From: Neisseria leonii
GTDB taxonomy: Bacteria; Pseudomonadota; Gammaproteobacteria; Burkholderiales; Neisseriaceae
Assembly: GCF_028776105.2 (NCBI RefSeq)
Contig: NZ_CP145606.1
Location: 1,364,001 to 1,428,000, forward strand
Length of the DNA stretch: 64,000 bases
Reading direction: 5' to 3'
The notes below the pieces were generated by a model. The model did no database searches, had not been told where the DNA came from, and worked only from the letters and a program-made list of their open reading frames with translations. Shown here in pieces: positions 57,384-64,000 of this stretch; the stretch's first letter is position 1; each line of letters begins with the position of its first letter. The position numbers and the translations under genes were made by a program.

Positions 57384-57589
57384 GCAGGCTGCTGCAATGG
57401 CTGGTGCAGTTCTACCGCTACGCCGTCAGCCCGCTGATCCCGCCACGCTGCCGCTATACCCCGACCTGCTCGCAATATGCACTGGAAGCTCTGCAAAAGT
57501 ACGGCGCCCTCAAAGGCAGTTTGCTGGCCGCCAGACGCATCGCCCGCTGCCACCCGTGGGGCGGCCACGGCCACGACCCGCTGCCCTGA
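57380..57589 (+). CDS. yidD: Membrane protein insertion efficiency factor YidD
   Basis: 69 residues, amphipathic N-terminus ([17 protein letters not shown]) and the family motif [18 protein letters not shown], ending [14 protein letters not shown]. Its relatives assist YidC-mediated membrane insertion. Its start overlaps the rnpA stop. Confidence 0.95.
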   Translation: MSRLLQWLVQFYRYAVSPLIPPRCRYTPTCSQYALEALQKYGALKGSLLAARRIARCHPWGGHGHDPLP

Positions 57590-57693
57590 TGCAAATAGCG
57601 TTCGGCAAAGCCCGATTTATCTGCTATCCTTAGCCGTTTCAGCCTGCGGCCGAGTTGCCGCAACCCCTTAATCCCGAAACACAGGAAAACACC

Positions 57694-59328
57694 ATGGATT
57701 TCAAACGCATGACCCTGTTTTTTGCTGTGGCTCTGCTGATTCTGCTGGGCTGGGAACAACTGTTTCCCACCCCGAAACCCGCGCCGCAATCCGCCGCGCA
57801 GCAGCAGGCACAACAAAAAGCAGCGGCTGACACGGCATTGAAGCCCGCCGTCCCGGTTACGGTAACGACCGACACCGTCCAAGCCGTCATCGACGAAAAC
57901 AGCGGCGACCTGCGCCAGATGACGCTGCTGAAATACGATGCGGCCAACGACAAAGCCAAAAATTTCCAGCTGTTTGGCGACAGCCAAGCCTATACCTACA
58001 TCGCACAGGCCGATTTGGTGGACGATGCGGGCCGCAGCCTGACGAAAAACCTGACGTTCAGCGCACCGCAAAAAACCTACAACCTCAACGGCGGCAAAGC
58101 CGAAGTGAAACTGTCGGCCACAGCAGACAACGGCCTGCAAATCGATAAAATCTATACCTTTACCGAAGGCAGCTATCTGGTCGATGTCCGTTTTGACGTA
58201 ACCAACAACAGCGGCACCGCCGTCAAAGCCGATCCGGCCTACCGCGTGGTACGCGACAAGAGTGCGCCCGAGGGTGAAGGCTTCTTTATGTACAGCTTTA
58301 CCGGCCCCGTGCTCTACACCCCCTCGGGCGAGTTCCAGAAAGTCGCTTTCGACGACTTGGACGACGATTTCGAGAGCGGCCGCGAACAATCCGAATACCA
58401 ACGCCGCACCGATTCGGGCTGGGTCGGCATGGCCCAGCACTATTTCATGGCCACTTGGATTCTCCAACCCAAAGACGGAGCCAGCGTCTGCACCACCGGT
58501 GTATGCAACATCGAGATCAAACGCCGCAGCAACAATCTTTACTCGGCCGGTGTCAGCGTTCCGATGAACGAAATCGCGCCGGGCACCGCCCGCAGCACCA
58601 ATATGCAGCTTTACGCCGGTCCGCAGACCACCGACGTCATCCGCAATGTGGCCGACAAATTGGAGCTGGTCAAAGATTACGGCCGCGTCCACTGGCCGGC
58701 CACCGGCCTGTTCTGGCTGATGGAAAAAATGTACAAACTGACCGGCAACTGGGGCTGGGCGATTGTCCTGCTGACGGTTATCGTGAAAGCCCTGCTCTAT
58801 CCGCTGACCAATGCCTCATACAAATCGATGGCCAAAATGCGTGCCGTCGCGCCGAAAATGGAAGCACTCAAAAAGCAGTACGGCGACGACCGCATGGGCA
58901 TGCAGCAGGCCATGATGCAGCTTTACCGAAACGAAAAAATCAACCCCTTGGGCGGCTGCCTGCCGATGCTGTTGCAGATTCCCGTATTCATCGGCCTGTA
59001 TTGGGCGATTTTCAACTCGGTCGAACTGCGTCAGGCACCGTGGCTGGGCTGGATTACCGACCTGTCGCGTACCGACCCGTGGTTTATCCTGCCCGTTCTG
59101 ATGGCGGCCACCATGTGGTTTCAAACCACACTCAATCCGCCGCCCACCGACCCGATGCAGGCGAAAATGATGAAGATCATGCCTTTGGTGTTTTCCGTCA
59201 TGTTCTTCTTCTTCCCCGCAGGCTTGGTACTGTACTATGTGGTGAACAACCTGCTGTCGATTGCCCAGCAGTGGTACATCAATAAGAAAATCGAAAGCCA
59301 ACGCCAGCAAGGCGAAGTCGTTTCGTAA
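57694..59328 (+). CDS. yidC: Membrane protein insertase YidC
   Basis: Inserts inner-membrane proteins with or without SecYEG. 544 residues: first membrane helix at 5-20, a large periplasmic domain (about 55-330), then the conserved five-helix core with WGWAIVLLTVIVKALLYPLT, MGMQQAMMQLYRNEKINPLG and FSVMFFFFPAGLVLYYVVNN. Ends at the DUS terminator at 59342. Confidence 0.97.
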   Translation: MDFKRMTLFFAVALLILLGWEQLFPTPKPAPQSAAQQQAQQKAAADTALKPAVPVTVTTDTVQAVIDENSGDLRQMTLLKYDAANDKAKNFQLFGDSQAYTYIAQADLVDDAGRSLTKNLTFSAPQKTYNLNGGKAEVKLSATADNGLQIDKIYTFTEGSYLVDVRFDVTNNSGTAVKADPAYRVVRDKSAPEGEGFFMYSFTGPVLYTPSGEFQKVAFDDLDDDFESGREQSEYQRRTDSGWVGMAQHYFMATWILQPKDGASVCTTGVCNIEIKRRSNNLYSAGVSVPMNEIAPGTARSTNMQLYAGPQTTDVIRNVADKLELVKDYGRVHWPATGLFWLMEKMYKLTGNWGWAIVLLTVIVKALLYPLTNASYKSMAKMRAVAPKMEALKKQYGDDRMGMQQAMMQLYRNEKINPLGGCLPMLLQIPVFIGLYWAIFNSVELRQAPWLGWITDLSRTDPWFILPVLMAATMWFQTTLNPPPTDPMQAKMMKIMPLVFSVMFFFFPAGLVLYYVVNNLLSIAQQWYINKKIESQRQQGEVVS

Positions 59329-59341
59329 CACAGGAAATGGC

Positions 59342-59387
59342 AAGGCCGTCTGAAAACCGTCCATAGCGGTTTTCAGACGGCCTTTTT
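59342..59387 (+). terminator. DUS terminator after yidC
   Basis: 18-bp perfect stem (59342-59359 and 59367-59384, 7-base loop) made of facing DUS copies extended by AAACCG, followed by a T run. Serves yidC and possibly rlmD from the other side. Confidence 0.8.
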
Positions 59388-59412
59388 ATCCGCATGCCAT
59401 TTCCATCCGCAC

Positions 59413-60750
59413 TCAGCCGCCATACTCGAAGCGCGCCACCAATTCCACATGGGCGGTTTGCGCAAACAGATTCATCACGCCCGCTTCTTCCAATACATAC
59501 CCTTTGCGCACCAACACCGCCGCATCGCGCGCAAACGTAGCCGGATTGCACGACACATACACCAGCCGTTTCGGCATACCCGCCGGCAAAGCCTGCACCA
59601 GCGCATACGCGCCCGCGCGCGGCGGATCAATCAGCATCTTATCCAAATGCCCCCAAGCCGCAACCGTTTGCGCCGTACATGCAAACAAATCGGCCGTCTG
59701 AAAACGGATATGGCCGGCCAAACCGTTCAAGCACGCATTGGCCTGTGCCCGCCGCGTCAGCGAAGCCAAACCCTCCACCGCCAGCACCTGCGCGCCGCTT
59801 TGCGCCAACGGCAGGGTAAAATTGCCCAAACCGCAAAACAAATCGGCAATCCGCTCCCCCGCTGCGGGATTCAGCAATGCCAGCGCACGCGCCACCATCA
59901 GCTCATTGGTTTCGGCATTGACTTGGGTAAAATCGCCCGGTGCAAACGGCATACGGATACCGTATTGACGCAACTCATAATACAAATCCGCCGCCTGCCC
60001 CGCCACACATTCGGCCGCCCCGCGCCCGTGCGACAGCCACAGCTGCAAAACCGTACCTGTTTCCTCCTGCCATGCCGCCAACGCCGAAATCAAGCGCGCA
60101 CGCACCGCATCCGCCAGCGGGTGGCGCGTATGAATCTGCCACGCCAGTACACGGCTGCCTTGGGCAAACGACAGACCCTCCAAGGTTGCTTTGTCCAGCA
60201 GAGCACCGAGCAGCTGCTGCCACAAGGGCAGCATTCGCGCCACCGCCTCAGGCAGTACCAAACACCCGCCGGCCGCCACCACCCGATGACTGCGCCGCGC
60301 CTGAAACCCCAGCCGCAAGCCGTTTTCCGTCCATTGCGCGCGCAAACGGCCGCGCTGGCGGTAATGGCGGGCAAAACCGTAAATCGGCGGCAGCCAGCGT
60401 TGCGGGCGCACCCTGCCGATGCGCCACAACTGCTCTTCCACAATCCGCTGCTTAAACGCCACCTGCGCACTGTCTTCAATATGCTGCAACGCACAGCCGC
60501 CGCATTCGCCGAACTGCGGACACGGCGGTTCGCGGCGCACGGGCGAAACGTCGGACAGCGACACCGCTTCGGCCTCATCAAAGCCCTTATGCCGCCGCAC
60601 AATACGGTATACCGCCCGCTCCGACGGCAGCGCACCGGCCACAAACACCGTTTTCCCCGCACCGCGCACCACCCCGCGCCCTTCCTGATCGATGCCCGAC
60701 ACCCGACCCTCGCCCGTCAAGGCCGTCTGAAACGCACCGGATTTCATCAT
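59413..60750 (-). CDS. rlmD: 23S rRNA U1939 C5-methyltransferase RlmD
   Basis: Methylates uracil 1939 of 23S rRNA, with a 4Fe-4S cluster. 445 residues: N-terminal TRAM-like region, cluster Cys in CPQFGECGGC (77, 83, 86) plus a later Cys, SAM site DLFCGLGNFTLPLA, the catalytic Cys in VSCNPATFARD, and a C-terminal Glu in HVELVARFE. AAGGA upstream of ATG 60750. The N-terminus AFQTAL and a later segment are read from DUS copies. Confidence 0.94.
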   Translation of the reverse strand: MMKSGAFQTALTGEGRVSGIDQEGRGVVRGAGKTVFVAGALPSERAVYRIVRRHKGFDEAEAVSLSDVSPVRREPPCPQFGECGGCALQHIEDSAQVAFKQRIVEEQLWRIGRVRPQRWLPPIYGFARHYRQRGRLRAQWTENGLRLGFQARRSHRVVAAGGCLVLPEAVARMLPLWQQLLGALLDKATLEGLSFAQGSRVLAWQIHTRHPLADAVRARLISALAAWQEETGTVLQLWLSHGRGAAECVAGQAADLYYELRQYGIRMPFAPGDFTQVNAETNELMVARALALLNPAAGERIADLFCGLGNFTLPLAQSGAQVLAVEGLASLTRRAQANACLNGLAGHIRFQTADLFACTAQTVAAWGHLDKMLIDPPRAGAYALVQALPAGMPKRLVYVSCNPATFARDAAVLVRKGYVLEEAGVMNLFAQTAHVELVARFEYGG

Positions 60751-60879
60751 GTTGTATCCTTGTCATTACTCAGCCGCACCGCGCGGCAAAAACGCATATT
60801 TTCGCACAACCGTCAGCAAACTTCGGTATGATAGTCGGTTATTTTTTCCAACCGACAGCCCTACTGAAAGTCTGCCATC

Positions 60880-61806
60880 ATGATGAAAAAACTCGGATTC
60901 AGCCTGCCGGCCGCCATATTGAGTGCCGCAGCGGCCGCCAACAACCCAACCGCCCTGCCCGATGTCGCGCCGCTGGCGCAAGGCCAGCACGCCGCCGTCA
61001 ATATTCCGCAACAGCGCCTGTTCCTGTATCAGGACGGCAAGTTGGTCAAAATCTATCCGGTCGGCGTAGGCAAAGCGGATACCCCCACCGATCTGGGCCG
61101 CCATTTAATCGGTGCCACCGCATACAACCCCACATGGTATGTCCCCAAATCGATTCAGAAAAAACGCAATGACGGTGTCAAAGTCGTTCCGCCCGGCCCC
61201 GATAACCCGTTGGGCGGCGTATTTATCCGCATGGGCGAACCCAAACTGGGGCTGGGCATCCATGCCACCAACACGCCTTCCAGCGTCCCCGGTGTCGTCA
61301 GCGCGGGCTGCGTGCGCATGAAATCTCCCGATGCGATGGAATTTGCCCGCACCATCAAACGCGGCACACCGGTTGATGTCATCTACCAGCTGGCCGCCCT
61401 CAACAGCGACAGCGACCAAAACCTCTGGCTGGCGGCATTCCGCGACCCCTACAAACAGAAAAACCTCGATACCGCCGCACTGCGCAAAAGCATCGCCGAA
61501 TGGGCAAAAGCCAACGGTAAAACCGTACAGGCCAAACGTTTGGAAGCCGTCCTGAAAAACCGTACCGGCACACTGAACTGCATTACCTGCACCGCCCCCG
61601 CCAAAGTCAAAGGCAGCCTGCAATCGATTGAGTGGACAAGCGGCCGAGGCGTACTGACCGGCACCGAAGCCGTCAAAACCCCTGCCACTCCGGCCGAACC
61701 GACCGAAACGCTGCCCGAGGGTACGGCCATCGAAGTCGATGTCGGCGACACCGCACCGGCTTCCACCCCCGCTTCGGCACCGACTGGCAGCAATACCCTG
61801 TTTTAA
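60880..61806 (+). CDS. L,D-transpeptidase (YkuD domain)
   Basis: 308-residue exported protein: signal peptide ending about residue 20 (AAAAA), then a YkuD catalytic domain (about 38-170) with His128 in LGIHATNT and the catalytic Cys144 in SAGCVRM. The usual SHGC motif reads SAGC, so the second His is Ala; SSGC-type variants exist in active enzymes. The remaining half is a helical region and an Ala/Pro/Thr tail. Such enzymes make 3-3 cross-links or attach proteins to peptidoglycan. Ends at a DUS terminator. Confidence 0.88.
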   Translation: MMKKLGFSLPAAILSAAAAANNPTALPDVAPLAQGQHAAVNIPQQRLFLYQDGKLVKIYPVGVGKADTPTDLGRHLIGATAYNPTWYVPKSIQKKRNDGVKVVPPGPDNPLGGVFIRMGEPKLGLGIHATNTPSSVPGVVSAGCVRMKSPDAMEFARTIKRGTPVDVIYQLAALNSDSDQNLWLAAFRDPYKQKNLDTAALRKSIAEWAKANGKTVQAKRLEAVLKNRTGTLNCITCTAPAKVKGSLQSIEWTSGRGVLTGTEAVKTPATPAEPTETLPEGTAIEVDVGDTAPASTPASAPTGSNTLF

Positions 61807-61820
61807 ACCGCGCCAAACGA

Positions 61821-61868
61821 AAGGCCGTCTGAAAACACACTTTACGTTTTCAGACGGCCTTATATATT
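61821..61868 (+). terminator. DUS terminator after the L,D-transpeptidase gene
   Basis: 16-bp perfect stem (61821-61836 and 61846-61861, nine-base loop) built from facing DUS copies, followed by an AT-rich run, 15 bp past the stop. Confidence 0.72.
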
Positions 61869-61909
61869 TACAGGCTCGAAGGAGCTTAACAAAACTTCAC
61901 ATCATCTTT
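61862..61909 (+). repeat. Copy 2 of the 47-bp sequence downstream of a DUS hairpin
   Basis: From ATATATTTACAGGCTCGAAG to about CATCATCTTT this nearly repeats 16901-16947 (GGAGCTT for GGAACTT, one extra T, CATC for AACATC). Beyond it the two loci diverge. Confidence 0.8.
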
Positions 61910-61990
61910 GATGCCACAGTCATCATCACTTGCGTAAGCCTGGTTCGGGTTCCTTTATTTACAATCCGTTAAATTCAAAGGAACCCAACT

Positions 61991-62098
61991 ATGCCTTTTG
62001 CCGTTTTACCGGTGCCGCAACCGCCTCAGCCGGATTTTCCGATCGATACCGGCAGCCGCTTTTACCGGATACCGGTATCCGTCCTGCCCCAAACCTGA
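61991..62098 (+). CDS. Possible 35-residue small protein
   Basis: ATG at 61991 with a good AAAGGA ribosome binding site eight bases upstream, then 35 codons (MPFAVLPVPQPPQPDFPIDT and 15 more) to TGA at 62096. The composition (Pro, Arg, Val) gives no family hint. Lies in the gap between the L,D-transpeptidase and pepP genes. The binding site is the only support; it may be a chance frame. Confidence 0.28.
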   Translation: MPFAVLPVPQPPQPDFPIDTGSRFYRIPVSVLPQT

Positions 62099-62107
62099 TT
62101 CAGAAAT

Positions 62108-63898
62108 TCAGACAGCCTCTGTACGCGCCAGCAGCCAATCGCGTGCCGCGCCGTCGGTCAGCGGCAGCAGGGCTTCGCGCACTTTGGCATGATAGGCGTT
62201 CAGCCAGGCGGTTTCGCTTTCCGTCAGCAGCGCGCGCTCAATCAGGCGTGTGTCGATCGGGCAGAGTGTCAAATCTTCAAAATACAGGTAGCTGCCGAAT
62301 GCGGTTTCCTGCGGTGCTTCGACTTTGCGGGCGGCCACCAGATTTTCGATGCGTATGCCCCATTGGCCGGGACGGTACAGCCCCGGTTCGTTGGACGTAA
62401 TCATACCCTCGCGCATGGCGTGGTTGGGATTGGGTTGGGCGGTATAGGCAATGACCTGCGGGCCTTCGTGGACGTTCAGGAAATAGCCCACGCCGTGTCC
62501 CGTGCCGTGGCCGTAATTGCATTGTGCCTGCCATAAGGGTTTGCGGCAGACGGCATCGAGCATCGGTGCCAAAATGCCTTCGGGGAAAACGGTTTCGGCC
62601 AGCGCGATATGGGCTTTGAGCACCAGTGTGAAATCGCGGATTTGGGCGGCCGACGGTTGGCCCACAGGCACAACGCGCGTGATGTCGGTGGTGCCGCCCA
62701 AATATTGGCCGCCCGAATCAATCAGCAGCAGGCCGTCGCCTTTAATCACGCTGTGCGCTTCGGGCGTGGCGCGGTAGTGCGGCAGCGCGCCGTTGGCGTT
62801 GAAACCGGCAATGGTATCGAAGCTGGGCGAAATAAAACCCGGCTGCTTGGCACGTTCGTTCAACAGCATTTCATCGATATCGATTTCGGTCAGACGCACG
62901 CCGTCGGCCAGTTTCTGCTCGAAATCGGCAAAAAACGCACACAAGGCCGCACCGTCATACGCCATCGCCTGCCGGATATGTGCCAGATCGGCAGCGGATT
63001 TCTGTGCCTTGAACAAGGTGCTCGGATTGATGTTTTCCACCAGGCGGACAGTGTCGGGCAGACGGTTCAAAGTAGACACAGCGGTTTTGTTCGGCTCAAT
63101 CAGCAAACTGCCCGAAACGCCGGCCAAATCCGCCGCAGCGGCGGCATAAGGGCGGGTTCGCACCGCTGCCGCTGCCAGAGCCTGCCGTGCGGCCGGATTG
63201 AGTTTGCCCTCATCGACATACAGAACGGCATCACCGGCACTCAGCAGCAGAAACGATAAAAAGACGGGGTTGAACGATACATCACTGCCGCGCAGATTGG
63301 TCAGCCACGCAATATCGTCCAGAGACGAAATGAAATGATAATCCGCCTCCTGCGCCAGCATGGCGGCACGCACGCGGCGGATTTTGTCGGCCGCGCTTTC
63401 GGATACATAGGCCGCATCGTGAGGATACACCGTTTCCTGCGGCAGCGGCGGCCGCTGCGGCCACACCGCACTGTTTAAATCCCCGTCCAGGTGCAGTGTC
63501 ATCTTCTTGGCGGCAAAAGCCGCTTCCAACTGGCGTTTGCCGCTTAAAGACAGCATATCGGCCGCCGCACCGGCGCGCGCGCCTTCGGGCAGATGTTGCG
63601 CCAGCCATTCGTGATACGGCGGCACTTCGCCCGCCTTTTGCAGCGTAATGCCGGAACCGGCCAACTGCGCGGCCGCCTGCTCCCAATAACGGCTGTCCAC
63701 CCACAAGCCCGCAGTATCGCGGCAAACCACCAAAGTCCCGACCGAGCCGGTAAAGCCGGAAAGATAACGGCGCGCCTGCCAGTGTTCGGGCAGGTATTCC
63801 GACAAATGCGGATCGGCCGACGGCACAATCCACGCGTCCAAACCGTGTTGCGCCATGTGTCCGCGCAAAGCGGCCAAAGTCTGTTGAACCTGATTCAT
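62108..63898 (-). CDS. pepP: Xaa-Pro aminopeptidase (M24B)
   Basis: Removes an N-terminal residue that precedes proline. 596 residues, the long three-domain form: two N-terminal creatinase-like domains (DAWIVPSADPHLSEY, RYLSGFTGSVGTL) and the metal-binding pita-bread domain with LLIDSGGQYLGGTTDITR (two Asp), YGHGTGHGVGYF (His) and TSNEPGLYRPGQWGIRIEN (two Glu). Complete within the window. The last residues TEAV and the TGA coincide with a one-mismatch DUS. Confidence 0.95.
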   Translation of the reverse strand: MNQVQQTLAALRGHMAQHGLDAWIVPSADPHLSEYLPEHWQARRYLSGFTGSVGTLVVCRDTAGLWVDSRYWEQAAAQLAGSGITLQKAGEVPPYHEWLAQHLPEGARAGAAADMLSLSGKRQLEAAFAAKKMTLHLDGDLNSAVWPQRPPLPQETVYPHDAAYVSESAADKIRRVRAAMLAQEADYHFISSLDDIAWLTNLRGSDVSFNPVFLSFLLLSAGDAVLYVDEGKLNPAARQALAAAAVRTRPYAAAAADLAGVSGSLLIEPNKTAVSTLNRLPDTVRLVENINPSTLFKAQKSAADLAHIRQAMAYDGAALCAFFADFEQKLADGVRLTEIDIDEMLLNERAKQPGFISPSFDTIAGFNANGALPHYRATPEAHSVIKGDGLLLIDSGGQYLGGTTDITRVVPVGQPSAAQIRDFTLVLKAHIALAETVFPEGILAPMLDAVCRKPLWQAQCNYGHGTGHGVGYFLNVHEGPQVIAYTAQPNPNHAMREGMITSNEPGLYRPGQWGIRIENLVAARKVEAPQETAFGSYLYFEDLTLCPIDTRLIERALLTESETAWLNAYHAKVREALLPLTDGAARDWLLARTEAV

Positions 63899-63945
63899 GA
63901 TTTTCCCTAGGATTAGTATGTTGCAGAATACTGTCGATACGCTTT

Positions 63946-64000
63946 TCAGACGGCCATACGGTTAAAGACCGTTCGGGCGTGTGCCACGGTTTCATCAATC
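63946..64000 (-). CDS. 3' end of an unidentified gene (partial)
   Basis: The last 17 codons of an open frame (reading IDETVAHARTVFNRMAV and then TGA) enter from the right edge, 47 bp before pepP on the same strand. The stop lies in a near-DUS, as with other genes here. Too short to identify; it could also be a chance frame. Confidence 0.4.
   Translation of the reverse strand, partial: IDETVAHARTVFNRMAV

Overview
This window is chromosomal DNA of a member of the Neisseriaceae, most likely a commensal Neisseria of the AG-DUS dialect. The main evidence is more than fifty exact copies of the 12-base DNA uptake sequence AGGCCGTCTGAA on either strand. The gene order (mraZ to ftsZ next to rpsL to rpsJ; rsmI-yraN-gmhA-BON lipoprotein) and a PBP2 that closely matches the neisserial penA product agree with this. 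Codon usage is GC-rich, which produces many long antisense open frames that are not genes. I see no rRNA, CRISPR array, prophage or intact transposase. The species cannot be fixed from the window alone.

Layout. 0.1-3 kb: petABC (bc1 complex), minus strand. 3-5.6 kb: a Nif3-like protein, tRNA-Asn, and tpiA-secG-tRNA-Leu. 5.8-11.6 kb: pstS behind a Pho-box-like site, rsmI, then yraN-gmhA-dolP-like lipoprotein-hypothetical-pmbA. 11.6-12.6 kb: a gene-free stretch with REP-like palindromes, 30-bp repeats and a gene remnant. 12.6-16.8 kb: divergent rluC and rne. 17-24.5 kb: an AEC-type transporter, gntK-gntT, an LpxL-type acyltransferase, metK and an acyl-CoA ligase. 24.5-29.6 kb: the str operon (rpsL-rpsG-fusA, then tuf-rpsJ behind its own promoter). 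29.8-48.8 kb: the complete dcw cluster, minus strand (mraZ-rsmH-ftsL-ftsI-murE-[M23]-murF-mraY-[globin]-murD-ftsW-murG-murC-ddl-ftsQ-ftsA-ftsZ). 49-53.9 kb: a MidA-type methyltransferase, tRNA-Met and tRNA-Ala, aceK-xerC, secB. 54-59.3 kb: dnaN and dnaA, divergent from rpmH-rnpA-yidD-yidC. 59.4-64 kb: rlmD, an L,D-transpeptidase, pepP, and the 3' end of one more gene.

Most genes are housekeeping. The dcw cluster supplies the lipid II pathway and the divisome. The str operon and rpmH/rnpA serve translation, and secG, secB and yidC serve protein export.

The most unusual structure is a family of short arrays anchored on DUS copies. Each array is a run of about 30-32-bp units. Each unit has the form AAA-arm, 3-5-base loop, arm-TTT, followed by a conserved CTGCGNAGCT-like tail. 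Between copies the arms change together so that pairing is kept, which points to a selected hairpin rather than a protein-level repeat. Eight arrays were found; four have a DUS or near-DUS at both ends. One lies in frame inside murE and adds about 40 residues. Others border the two genes I do not expect in a core dcw cluster, an M23 lipoprotein and a truncated haemoglobin. DUS copies also form many of the intergenic terminator-like hairpins and overlap the stop codons of several genes.
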